Shown here: one piece after another, positions 1 through 6,875 of the stretch | Layout of the letters: the number at the start of each line of letters is the position of its first letter | Numbering within the stretch: position 1 is the first letter of the stretch | Source: MGOM01 sp035455265 | GTDB lineage: Bacteria > Chloroflexota > Anaerolineae > Anaerolineales > E44-bin32 | Assembly (NCBI GenBank): GCA_035455265.1 | Contig: DATIFK010000034.1 | Location: 1-15,662 of the forward strand | Direction: 5' to 3' | Length of the DNA: 15,662 nucleotides | Translations under genes and position numbers: made by a program | The notes under the pieces: model-generated | What the model was told of the DNA's origin: nothing | What the model saw: the letters and a program-made list of their open reading frames with translations, nothing else | Databases searched by the model: none

Positions 1-49
1 GCGCGCTGGAAGTCTCTCACGCGCTAGCTGTCAGCCCCAATGGTATGGT

Positions 50-73
50 AGCCGCAGGCTGAAGCCTGCGGCT
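50..73. repeat. Short palindromic repeat, copy 1
   Basis: A perfect inverted repeat with 11-bp arms (AGCCGCAGGCT) and a 2-base GA loop, preceded by GT. The same core in inverted orientation lies at 4320-4339, so this is a repeat family and not one chance hairpin. Both copies lie upstream of the first gene of a transcription unit. It could fold as a transcription terminator for whatever lies to the left, but no clear T tract follows on either side. Confidence 0.75.
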
Positions 74-123
74 TTCGCTCGAGCCCGTCCTGCCTCGCGA
101 GTTGTCAGCACAGCGACCTGGGC

Positions 124-172
124 TGACCTCAGACCCTCAACCAGCCGGTAGAATCCGGCCGCCGGATCGAGG
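124..172 (+). promoter_or_regulatory. Candidate promoter and ribosome binding site of the discoidin lipoprotein gene
   Basis: TAGAAT at 149-154 matches the sigma-70 -10 consensus at five of six positions. It would place the transcript start near 161, giving a leader of about 18 bases. No good -35 box is present at the usual 16-18 bases; the nearest TGAC-containing stretch (123-128) is too far, at a spacing of 20. GAGG at 169-172 with a 6-base spacer to the ATG at 179 is a convincing ribosome binding site and fixes the start codon. Confidence 0.4.
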
Positions 173-178
173 TGCCCC

Positions 179-1684
179 ATGCGCGGAAGACTTGGTGCCC
201 TGACCCTCTCTGCTTTGAGCCTTGCCGTCGCGGTCGGATGCGCTGCGGGCGGCGCGGCTTCGCCAGCGACTCCCACGCGGTCCTCACCCCCCACCGTTCC
301 GCCCACGCCCGCAGCCACGACTGACGCCAGCGCGCGGCCCACACCCGATCTCAGCCTGCGCCATCTCGTTTGGTTCGCACCCCTGCCGCCGATGCCCACG
401 GGGCCCGGGCGGCCGTTCACCGGATCCGACGACTTCATCGATCTCTTCCGTGCGGGGGCGCCCTGGGAGGACGCCGCCTCGCACGTGCAGGTGTTCAAGC
501 TGTACGGCGAGTGGGTCGCCTATCATGCCAGCGATGCGGAGTTGCGCGTGGCGGTCGACGGAATCCGCGCGCGTGGGATGGCGCTGGCGGTCGAAGCCGG
601 CCCACTCGATCCGCCGGCGAACTGTGGACAAGGGGTCGAAGGCTTCGCCGGGACGGATGAAGGCCGCCTGATTGCCCGCCGCATCCTCCAGGCCGGCGGG
701 CGTATCGATCTGATCGCGCTGGATGAACCGCTCTTCTTCGCCTCGATCTACAACGGGCCCAACGCCTGTCACTGGGACGCCGATCGCGTCGCGGCCGCGG
801 TCGGCGACTACATCGGTGTGATGCGCGGCACCTTCCATGACCTGGTCGTGGGTGACACCGAGCCACTCGCCGGCGCCTCCACTCCGGCCTCCTACACGCG
901 ATGGCTCGAGACGTTCCGCCGGGTCAATGGCTATGACCTGGCCTTCCTGCATATGGACATCGACTGGGGACGGCCCACCTGGCCGGACGAGGTCAAGACC
1001 ATCGAGGACTTCGGCCGCTCGTTCGGCGTCCCGGTGGGGATCATCTACACCGGCAACTACCAGGACGCCACGGATGAGGCCTGGATTTCGATCGCCGGCG
1101 AGCGCGTCCTGCGCTACGAGGACCAGACGGGTGGGCGACCGGAGCATGTACTCTTCCAGTCGTGGCTCGACAAGCCGGACCATGCCCTTCCGGACAGTGA
1201 GCCCTATACCTTCACAGGATTCATCCGCGCCTACTTCGAGGACCGCGCGGCGCTGGGTTTGCGCCGCACGGGCCCGGGCGCCAATCTGGCCTACCAGAAG
1301 ACTACTCGGGTATCGGGCATCTTCGAGGGCCAGAACGGGTCCTTCGGCGTCGACGGAGATCCGGGGACGAGCTGGAACTCCGGTGACTTTCCGCCGCAGT
1401 GGATCGAGATCGACCTGGGCGAATCTTCCACCATCGCCGAGATCCGCCTCACCGTAGCGCAGTCGCCGGCCGGGCCAACCACGCATCTGGTGTACGGCAG
1501 CGGAGACGGAACCGGCGGTAAGCCCGTCCTGCTTCACACCTTCACGGGCTCAACGGCCGACTCGGATGTCTTGGTGTTCACGCCGGAGGCGCCGGTCGTC
1601 GGCATCCGTGTGATTCGCGTCGAGACGCAAGCGAGTCCGTCGTGGGTCGGGTGGCGCGAGATCGAAGTGATCGCCGGCGGATGA
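179..1684 (+). CDS. Secreted lipoprotein with TIM-barrel-like region and C-terminal F5/8 type C (discoidin) domain
   Basis: The 501-residue product starts with a signal peptide (basic MRGR, hydrophobic 6-19) ending in AVGC. Cys21 is a plausible lipidation site, although Ala at -3 is not the best lipobox residue. Residues 26-56 are a Ser/Pro/Thr-rich linker. Residues about 60-360 read like an alpha/beta barrel glycosidase-type fold: hydrophobic strands end in acids, such as LIALDEP (Asp182, Glu183), FLHMDIDW (Asp260, Asp262) and GVPVGIIYTGNY. I could not assign a glycoside hydrolase family. Residues 368-500 match the discoidin/F5-8C pattern: NLAY at the start, a VDGDPGTSWNS motif, a QWIEIDLG strand, and a final GWREIEV strand. 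Such domains bind sugars on cell surfaces or polymers. Substrate and activity are unknown. The gene stands alone and its stop lies one base from the convergent ABC operon. Confidence 0.85.
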   Translation: MRGRLGALTLSALSLAVAVGCAAGGAASPATPTRSSPPTVPPTPAATTDASARPTPDLSLRHLVWFAPLPPMPTGPGRPFTGSDDFIDLFRAGAPWEDAASHVQVFKLYGEWVAYHASDAELRVAVDGIRARGMALAVEAGPLDPPANCGQGVEGFAGTDEGRLIARRILQAGGRIDLIALDEPLFFASIYNGPNACHWDADRVAAAVGDYIGVMRGTFHDLVVGDTEPLAGASTPASYTRWLETFRRVNGYDLAFLHMDIDWGRPTWPDEVKTIEDFGRSFGVPVGIIYTGNYQDATDEAWISIAGERVLRYEDQTGGRPEHVLFQSWLDKPDHALPDSEPYTFTGFIRAYFEDRAALGLRRTGPGANLAYQKTTRVSGIFEGQNGSFGVDGDPGTSWNSGDFPPQWIEIDLGESSTIAEIRLTVAQSPAGPTTHLVYGSGDGTGGKPVLLHTFTGSTADSDVLVFTPEAPVVGIRVIRVETQASPSWVGWREIEVIAGG

Positions 1685-1685
1685 C

Positions 1686-2471
1686 TCAGGCCGAGGCGCC
1701 GGAGTAGCGACGCAGGCCGGCGCGCCAGAACAGGCGCGAGCCGAGCAGCAGCAGGGCCGCCAGGGCCAGCGCCCCCAAGAGGGTGGTCGTGTCCAGCCGG
1801 CCGGTGAGCGCCTCGGCCGGCACCGTCACGGCGAAGGCCACCGGAACGAGGAAGGTCAGCCCGAAGCGCAGCCAGCCCGGATACAGGCTGATCGGCCAGC
1901 GGCCGGCCTCGTACATGCTCTGGAAGATGACCAGGATATTCTCCACCCGCACGAACCAGAACGACAGCGTCGCCAGCATCAACCAGAACGAGTAGACGAT
2001 CGCCGCTCCCGCCAGCAGCATGACGGCGAAGACCGCCGCCTGCCCGGCGCCCACCTGCTCCCCCAAGCGCACCAGCGCCACCGTCAACACACCGAACCCC
2101 AGGATCACGTCGATCAACTCCCAGATCTCGACATCGCGCAGGCTGACCAGCAGCTGGGCGTCCTCCGGTTTGGTGAGGGTGAAGTCGAGCGTGCCCTCGC
2201 GGACGGACTCGATGAACGCCTCCATGCTCGGCTGAATCACCAGGCCGATCAGGCCGCCGACAAGAAAGTAGACGCCGACCAGAGCGACGATCTCGTCCGG
2301 ACGCCAGCCGCCCAGGTTGTCGGTGTAGGCGAACACCACCGCCAGTCCCGCCAGCGCCGTGCCCAGCTCCAGCAACGACTGGAACAAGCGGACGATGAAG
2401 TTCACGCGGTAGGCCAGCTCGCCCATCACGCCGACGCGGAAGAAGATCCACAGCAGACGAAGCAGGCTCAT
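1686..2471 (-). CDS. ABC-2 type exporter permease subunit B
   Basis: The 261-residue product is an integral membrane protein with about six hydrophobic segments (roughly 24-48, 61-82, 117-137, 143-171, 202-217 and 229-246). It resembles the ABC-2 permease group once called DUF990 (ABC2_membrane_6). It shares landmarks with its neighbour: VREGTLDFTLTKP at 90-102 against VREGSLSFALLRP there, and a C-terminal RLFWRAGLRRYS against RLVWRAGVRVYS. The two therefore look like divergent paralogues forming a heterodimeric pore. The chosen ATG at 2471 overlaps the upstream stop as ATGA, a classic translational-coupling arrangement. The frame stays open well upstream of 2471, but that part is not membrane-like and lies inside the neighbouring permease gene. 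The exported substrate cannot be inferred. Confidence 0.88.
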   Translation of the reverse strand: MSLLRLLWIFFRVGVMGELAYRVNFIVRLFQSLLELGTALAGLAVVFAYTDNLGGWRPDEIVALVGVYFLVGGLIGLVIQPSMEAFIESVREGTLDFTLTKPEDAQLLVSLRDVEIWELIDVILGFGVLTVALVRLGEQVGAGQAAVFAVMLLAGAAIVYSFWLMLATLSFWFVRVENILVIFQSMYEAGRWPISLYPGWLRFGLTFLVPVAFAVTVPAEALTGRLDTTTLLGALALAALLLLGSRLFWRAGLRRYSGASA

Positions 2472-3271
2472 GCCCCCACCGCCGAATACACGCGCACGCC
2501 GGCCCGCCAGACCAGGCGGATCAGGCCCAGGCCCAGCGCAATCCAGATCGCCTGAGCAGCGAACCCGACGAGAGCCTCCCTCGGAGTCAGCCGCCCGAGA
2601 AGCAACTCGACCGGAAAGCTGATCATCCAACGGAAGGGGAAGATCGAAGCGATCGTCTGAATCCAGGCCGGCATCAGCGACAGCGGCGCGATTTGTCCCG
2701 AGAGGAAGAGCAGGGCGACGAAGTAGAGCTGGTTGAACGCGCTCACCCGCGTTGTCCAGAAGGCCGCCAGGGCCAGCGTCCATTCCAGCAAGAAGCGCAG
2801 CAAGAAGGCCAGCGCCAGAGCCGGCAATGCGGCGACCAGCGCCCACGGCAACACGGTCACGGAGGGCCGGAAGATCAGCGCCAGCAGCGCCGCCACGAGC
2901 AGCATCCCCGGCAGCGTGATGACCTTGGACGAGACGTTGTCGGCGACGTCGGAGTGGATCGGATGAACCGGCCGGAGCAGCGCGAACGAGAGACTCCCCT
3001 CACGGACGCGATACTCGTACTCCCACATGATCCACGTATAGGTGATGTGGTTGACCAGCATCAGCGCCAGGAAGTACGCCGCGAATTCGGCCGTGGTGAA
3101 ACCGCCGACCTGCCCGCCCTGCGATCCCGAAACGACCGACCACACCACCAGGTAAACCAGCGGCTCGAGCACCTGGCCGATGATCCAGATGGCCAGCGAC
3201 GCCCGATACTGGAGCATCGCGGCGAAGGTCGTCTTGAATTGCTGTGTGTAGAGCTCGAGGAAGGCCCTCAC
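2468..3271 (-). CDS. ABC-2 type exporter permease subunit A
   Basis: The 267-residue product is an ABC-2 family permease with an N-terminal amphipathic stretch and about six membrane segments (roughly 25-48, 62-82, 117-135, 141-168, 182-200 and 237-255). It carries the same VREG-x-L motif (89-94) and the same C-terminal WRAGVRVYS signature as the next gene. The loop EYEYRVREGSLSFALLRP (84-101) is likely a cytoplasmic coupling region for the ATPase. Translation starts at GTG (3271), with GGAG eight bases upstream in the 19-bp gap after the ATPase gene. It lies second in the ATPase-permease-permease operon, and the stop overlaps the next start by four bases. It exports an unknown compound together with its two neighbours. 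Confidence 0.9.
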   Translation of the reverse strand: MRAFLELYTQQFKTTFAAMLQYRASLAIWIIGQVLEPLVYLVVWSVVSGSQGGQVGGFTTAEFAAYFLALMLVNHITYTWIMWEYEYRVREGSLSFALLRPVHPIHSDVADNVSSKVITLPGMLLVAALLALIFRPSVTVLPWALVAALPALALAFLLRFLLEWTLALAAFWTTRVSAFNQLYFVALLFLSGQIAPLSLMPAWIQTIASIFPFRWMISFPVELLLGRLTPREALVGFAAQAIWIALGLGLIRLVWRAGVRVYSAVGA

Positions 3272-3290
3272 CTGGCGATCTCCGGCTGCC

Positions 3291-4295
3291 TCACGCCGCT
3301 CCCGCAGCGGCCGGCGGCGTCGCCTCCTGCTCGAAAACGCGCTCGATGACCTCCTCGATCGGCGGATCCTCGACCGTCAGGTCGATCACCGGCAGGTCGG
3401 CCAACAGGCGCTCGGTGACTCGGGCCGTCTCCGCCTTGGGGACTCTCAACGTGGCGCGCCCGTCCTCGCACGACACAACTTCCCCGTAGGCCCGCAGGTC
3501 GTCCGAACAGTCGCCGAGTTGCACGACGATGGTCTTGTGGGCCGTAAAACGCTGCACCAGTGCGGAGAGATCGCCGTCGAACAGGATTCGCCCGTGATGG
3601 ATGACGATGACACGCCGACACAGGGCCTGGACGTCGGCCATGTAGTGGCTGGTGAGCAGGACCGTCGCCCCGTAGCGGCGGTTGTACTCGGCGATGAAGG
3701 CGCGCAGGCGTCGCTGCATCGTGACGTCCAGGCCGATGGTGGGCTCGTCCAGGAAGACGACTTGCGGGCGGTGCAGCAGGGCGGCCGCCACCTCGCACTT
3801 CATACGCTCTCCCAACGACAGGTTGCGCACCGGCTTGCGCAGCAGCGGTTCGAGGTCGAGCAAGGCGCTGAGCTCATCGAGCGTGCGGCGATAGTCGGCC
3901 GAAGACAAGCGGTAGATGGCGCGGTTCAGCTCGAAGGAATCGAACGCCGGGATGTCCCAGACCAGCTGGTTGCGCTGGCCCATCACCAGGGTGATCTGGC
4001 GCAGGAAGGACCGCTCGCGCTTCCACGGGGTGTATCCCAGCACCGCCAGCTCGCCGGACGTGGGGTGGAGCAGGCCCGAAAGCATCTTGAGAGTCGTCGT
4101 CTTGCCGGCGCCGTTGGGGCCGAGGAACCCGACGATCTCGCCCGGGGCCAGCTCAAAGGAGATCCCGTCGACGGCGCGGACCTGCTCGGTCTTGCGGCGG
4201 ACCAGACTCGTCAGCGCCGCCCGAATCCCCGGTTCCCGCTCGCTGACGACATAGGTCTTGTGGAGGTCGCGAACCTGGATGACCGGCGGCGCCAT
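3291..4295 (-). CDS. ABC transporter ATP-binding protein, ABC-2 exporter type
   Basis: The 334-residue cytoplasmic ATPase energises the two permeases encoded directly downstream. All nucleotide-binding motifs are intact: Walker A GPNGAGKT at 59-66, Q-loop Gln107, signature LSLGERMK at 159-166, Walker B VVFLDEPT at 179-186 with catalytic Glu184, D-loop GLD at 188-190, and switch His217 in LLTSHYM. Residues about 240-320 form the C-terminal extension usual in exporter ATPases of the DrrA/NatA kind; its IVVQL and ATLRV strands suggest a regulatory or dimerisation domain. The putative 'LGERMK' signature and long N-terminal insert (residues 18-40) fit the subgroup that pairs with DUF990-type permeases. 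No Shine-Dalgarno sequence precedes the ATG; the start instead sits six bases after a TACAAT box. Confidence 0.93.
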   Translation of the reverse strand: MAPPVIQVRDLHKTYVVSEREPGIRAALTSLVRRKTEQVRAVDGISFELAPGEIVGFLGPNGAGKTTTLKMLSGLLHPTSGELAVLGYTPWKRERSFLRQITLVMGQRNQLVWDIPAFDSFELNRAIYRLSSADYRRTLDELSALLDLEPLLRKPVRNLSLGERMKCEVAAALLHRPQVVFLDEPTIGLDVTMQRRLRAFIAEYNRRYGATVLLTSHYMADVQALCRRVIVIHHGRILFDGDLSALVQRFTAHKTIVVQLGDCSDDLRAYGEVVSCEDGRATLRVPKAETARVTERLLADLPVIDLTVEDPPIEEVIERVFEQEATPPAAAGAA

Positions 4296-4301
4296 GCGGC
4301 G

Positions 4302-4307
4302 ATTGTA
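4302..4307 (-). promoter_or_regulatory. Candidate -10 box for leaderless ABC operon mRNA
   Basis: On the minus strand the sequence TACAAT is followed by six bases (CGCCGC) and then the ATPase ATG at 4295. A sigma-70-type -10 box at that distance puts the transcript start on or next to the A of the ATG, which is the layout of leaderless genes. This agrees with the lack of any Shine-Dalgarno sequence before this ATG. The corresponding -35 position (TTAGCC at 17-base spacing) lies in the palindrome at 4320-4339 and is a poor match. Confidence 0.45.
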
Positions 4308-4319
4308 CCGCCTGGAGAA

Positions 4320-4339
4320 CCGCAGGCTAAAGCCTGCGG
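4320..4339. repeat. Short palindromic repeat, copy 2; possible terminator of the 6636-4375 operon
   Basis: Inverted repeat with 9-bp arms CCGCAGGCT and AGCCTGCGG around an AA loop, followed by CTAC. It is the same element as at 50-73, in the opposite orientation judged by the flanking GTAG. It lies in the 79-bp gap between the end of the heme-protein gene (4375) and the start of the ABC operon (4295). Read leftwards it forms a GC-rich stem followed by TTCTCC, so it might end the upstream transcript, though the T run is weak. The neighbouring bases 4341-4355 hold a partial direct repeat of ACTGGC. Confidence 0.7.
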
Positions 4340-4374
4340 CTACTGGCGACTGGCCACTCGATGCTGGTGACCGG

Positions 4375-5085
4375 TCAGACCGCCCGCCTCGAGGGGAGGC
4401 GCGCGATAAGCGCGGTCGTCACGCGGTGGACCGTCAGGAAAACGATGACCAGGATGCTGATGAGGTAGATCGATTGGGTGGCGCCCAGCGCGGTGTCTGT
4501 CCCGGCAAACCAGGAGTGGGCCGCCGCGGCGGCGAAGCCCAGGTAGCTCATCAGATGAATCCAACGGAAGGCCGCCGCGCCGATCCACCGCCGCATATAG
4601 AACGTGACGCTGACCAGCAGGCTGAGGTAGAACGCGATCACCCCGATACCGACCCAAACCGGCCGGTAGGGGGAGGCGAACGGGACAAGGACCTGGGCCA
4701 GCGTGAACGGAAGATAGCGGTCGAGAAGCAACACGCCGCCATGGAGCGCCGTGAAGCCGAGCGCCAGCAGCGAGAGGTACTCGTGGGCGTCGAACGTGAA
4801 TCCCCGCGGCATCGCCGGGTCGAGCGTCTTGCCCGAGATGGTCAGGCCCCACGCGGTCGAAAGCCACAACAGCAAGTAGGCGATCAGGCCCGCGGCGCGG
4901 GTCACATACCACATCGCCTGCGTGGAGCTCCAGGCGAAGACGCCGTCAAACAAACGGGCGAGCGGTGCGCCGAGCGGCGTCGCCAGGACCAGCGCGCCGA
5001 CTCCCGCCGCCACCAGCGCCAGGGCTGCCAGCAGGATGCGGACGGCAATGCGCAGGTCGGCCTCAGATACGGTCCATTCCGACAT
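4375..5085 (-). CDS. Ferric-reductase-like (cytochrome b type) heme membrane protein
   Basis: The 236-residue polytopic protein has about six membrane helices (roughly 14-36, 59-82, 104-122, 143-165, 177-194 and 206-224). Four histidines sit where the ferric-reductase/MsrQ/NOX transmembrane domain binds two hemes. His101 and His115 are in one helix region (AHEYL and ALHGG), and His177 and His190 (WIHLMSY and AAHSWF) in a later one, with spacings of 14 and 13. His220 is an extra. There is no C-terminal flavin/NAD domain, so electrons must come from another protein. The ATG at 5085 is chosen because GGGAG lies about ten bases upstream; the frame is open to 5163 but those residues lie inside the ApbE gene and are not membrane-like. 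It overlaps the ApbE gene by 23 bp, so co-translation is likely. MsrQ is a possible identity, but no MsrP gene is adjacent. Confidence 0.8.
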   Translation of the reverse strand: MSEWTVSEADLRIAVRILLAALALVAAGVGALVLATPLGAPLARLFDGVFAWSSTQAMWYVTRAAGLIAYLLLWLSTAWGLTISGKTLDPAMPRGFTFDAHEYLSLLALGFTALHGGVLLLDRYLPFTLAQVLVPFASPYRPVWVGIGVIAFYLSLLVSVTFYMRRWIGAAAFRWIHLMSYLGFAAAAAHSWFAGTDTALGATQSIYLISILVIVFLTVHRVTTALIARLPSRRAV

Positions 5086-6004
5086 GCAGGAACTCCCGGG
5101 CGCGCGACGAACCGGACAGGCGGCCGTCGGCATCCACCGCGTAGAAAGTGAGATCGTCCTCAACGGAGGTGAGCGACGCCGCGCCTTCGGGCCCGGCGAT
5201 GAGCAGGGCTTTGGCCATCGCTTCGGCTGTGGCGGCGTTGGGTGCCAGCACCGTGACCGACAGCCACACCGTCTGCGCCGGCCGCCCGGTGCGTGGATCG
5301 ATCAAGTGATGGCGCGGCATGCCGGACTGCAGCCAGCGGCGTTTCCAGGTGGACGAGGTGGCCACCGCACCGGGAGGCGCCTTCAAGACGGCCAGCACCC
5401 GTTGCTCGTCTCGAGGGTCCTCCAATCCAATGGGCCAGGCGCCGTCCCCCGAGGGAACTCCGACGGCGAACAGGTCGCCGCCGGCGTTGACGGCGCAGGC
5501 TTCGGCGTACTCCGACAGTTGCCTCGCCGACTGTTCGGCCAGCCAGCCTTTAGCGATGCCTCCGAGATCGAGGCGCAACCCCGGCGGCAACCGCACGCCG
5601 CGAGTCTCGGGCCGTAGCTCGACTTCGTCGAAGCGGGCGGGGAGCGGCGGCAGATCGCCTTCCCAAGGTGAGGCGCCCTCCAGGCGCACGAGGTCCAGGC
5701 TCTTGTCGTAGCCGAAGCCTTCGAGCGCTTCGAGGATCGCCGGGTCGAACAACCCGCCGGTTCGTTGGTAGAGCCGTAGAGCCTCCTGGAGCGCGCCGAA
5801 CAGGATCTCGGAGGCGAAGAACCATTCACCGGCGGAGCGGTTGAGGCGCGACAGTTCGCTCTCTTCGGAGAAGCGGGTCAAACGGGCCTCACCGTCGGTC
5901 AGGCAGGCACGCGCCGCCCGGAAGCCGCGCCCCACATCCCGCCGCCGGCCCTCAGCCGCAAGCACGATGCGCGAATTCATGGCGCGGAATTCATCGTAGA
6001 TCAT
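5063..6004 (-). CDS. ApbE-family FAD:protein FMN transferase, no signal peptide
   Basis: The 313-residue product belongs to the ApbE flavin transferase family, which links FMN from FAD to a Thr/Ser of target proteins. Family motifs are present: FRAMNS near the N terminus (6-11), the acceptor region SELSRLN (49-55), LDLGGIAKGW (145-154), NAGGDL (173-178), ATSSTW (215-220) and HHLIDPRTGRP (232-242). Most ApbE proteins are exported lipoproteins; this one begins directly in the fold with no signal peptide or lipobox, so it should be cytosolic. The C-terminal metal-site region, usually AD-x3-T, reads AEAMAK here (Glu261, Lys265). Such changes occur in a side branch of the family, so flavinylation activity is likely but not certain. 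The start at 6004 has a weak ribosome binding site; the second ATG at 5980 is an alternative. The next gene overlaps it by 23 bp. Confidence 0.88.
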   Translation of the reverse strand: MIYDEFRAMNSRIVLAAEGRRRDVGRGFRAARACLTDGEARLTRFSEESELSRLNRSAGEWFFASEILFGALQEALRLYQRTGGLFDPAILEALEGFGYDKSLDLVRLEGASPWEGDLPPLPARFDEVELRPETRGVRLPPGLRLDLGGIAKGWLAEQSARQLSEYAEACAVNAGGDLFAVGVPSGDGAWPIGLEDPRDEQRVLAVLKAPPGAVATSSTWKRRWLQSGMPRHHLIDPRTGRPAQTVWLSVTVLAPNAATAEAMAKALLIAGPEGAASLTSVEDDLTFYAVDADGRLSGSSRAREFLHVGMDRI

Positions 6005-6016
6005 GGCTGTCGACCG

Positions 6017-6259
6017 TCAGGAAGCGTGGGTGCGCAGCCGGGGCAGCGCGAAGTTCGGAAGGGCGGGCAGGACCGGCAGCGGTTGAAGCGAGGGCGGAGA
6101 AGCCAGATCCGGCATGGGCCGATCGATCTCGACCTGTGGAGCCTGGGCGACCGCCGGGACGGGCTTGGGCGCGTGCGCCAGAAGGGCCCAGCTGCCGAAG
6201 AAGCCCACCAGGCTTCCGGCGGCGACAAGAACGCGGAGGGGAGTCTTCCAGGAAGCCAT
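6017..6259 (-). CDS. Small Pro-rich single-pass membrane protein, unknown function
   Basis: An 80-residue product that I do not recognise. A basic start (MASWKTPLR) leads into one hydrophobic segment at about 9-29. The remaining 50 residues are rich in Pro, Leu and Ala (for example PSLQPLPVLPALP at 56-68), with no Cys, no folded-domain signature and no flavinylation motif. It is probably anchored with a flexible tail outside the membrane. The gene starts two bases after the stop of the coiled-coil gene and ends 12 bases before the ApbE start, so it belongs to the same operon. A G-rich run about eight bases before the ATG could be its ribosome binding site. Being sandwiched between genes so tightly supports it as real. 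Confidence 0.65.
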   Translation of the reverse strand: MASWKTPLRVLVAAGSLVGFFGSWALLAHAPKPVPAVAQAPQVEIDRPMPDLASPPSLQPLPVLPALPNFALPRLRTHAS

Positions 6260-6261
6260 GA

Positions 6262-6636
6262 TCAACCCCCGCCGTCGCCCCGGCCGACCGGGCCGCGCAC
6301 GAGGATGCGACCGTCGCTGGTGATTCGGAGCACCCCCACTTGCTGCAGCTCGGTCAGGATCTGCTGGTAGTTGTCGATGGTCGCCTGGGCTTGCGATAGC
6401 TGATCCCGATACTGTGTCTCTCGGTCCTGATACTGCCGGACGAGGGCTTGCAGTTGCGCGATCTGATCGACGGCCTGGCCGGGCGCATTGTTGGCCTGCG
6501 GGGCCATCGCCGACGGCGAATCGGCCGCGGGTACACCGTTGGGGTTGACGGCTGCCGCCACGCCGACGACCATGGCTCCACAGGCGAGAGTCCCGGTCAC
6601 GAGGAACGCAGCGATGAAGGGAAGGAGGCGTTTCAT
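6262..6636 (-). CDS. Exported or membrane-anchored coiled-coil protein, unknown function
   Basis: A 124-residue product. Residues 1-31 hold a basic start and a long hydrophobic stretch (MKRLLPFIAAFLVTGTLACG then AMVVGVAAAV). TLAC could be a poor lipobox (Cys19), but the hydrophobic run continues past it, so an uncleaved anchor is equally possible. A Pro/Ala/Ser linker (32-53) is followed by a predicted coiled coil at about 54-100, rich in Gln, with heptad-like Ile/Leu spacing. The short tail GVLRITSDGRILVRGP looks like a beta hairpin. The ATG at 6636 was chosen because a hydrophobic signal starts right there and GGGAG lies eight bases before it; upstream in-frame residues carry no such features. 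It is first gene of the four-gene operon with ApbE and the heme protein. It has no SGAT-like flavinylation site, so it is not an obvious ApbE substrate. Confidence 0.7.
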   Translation of the reverse strand: MKRLLPFIAAFLVTGTLACGAMVVGVAAAVNPNGVPAADSPSAMAPQANNAPGQAVDQIAQLQALVRQYQDRETQYRDQLSQAQATIDNYQQILTELQQVGVLRITSDGRILVRGPVGRGDGGG

Positions 6637-6873
<237 letters not shown>

Positions 6874-6875
6874 AT

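Noticed and set aside
284..1537. 417-codon minus-strand frame opposite the discoidin lipoprotein
   Set aside because: The plus-strand gene has a signal peptide, a ribosome binding site and a recognisable domain. The opposite frame has none of these and reads as Arg/Gly-rich filler.
4375..5085. Naming the heme membrane protein MsrQ
   Set aside because: The histidine layout fits the broad ferric-reductase/MsrQ fold, but no MsrP gene is adjacent and the neighbour is ApbE, so the specific name is not supported.
6262..6636. Coiled-coil protein as the ApbE flavinylation target
   Set aside because: I looked for a DxxSGA(T/S)xT-like acceptor motif in this protein and in the 80-residue protein and found none.
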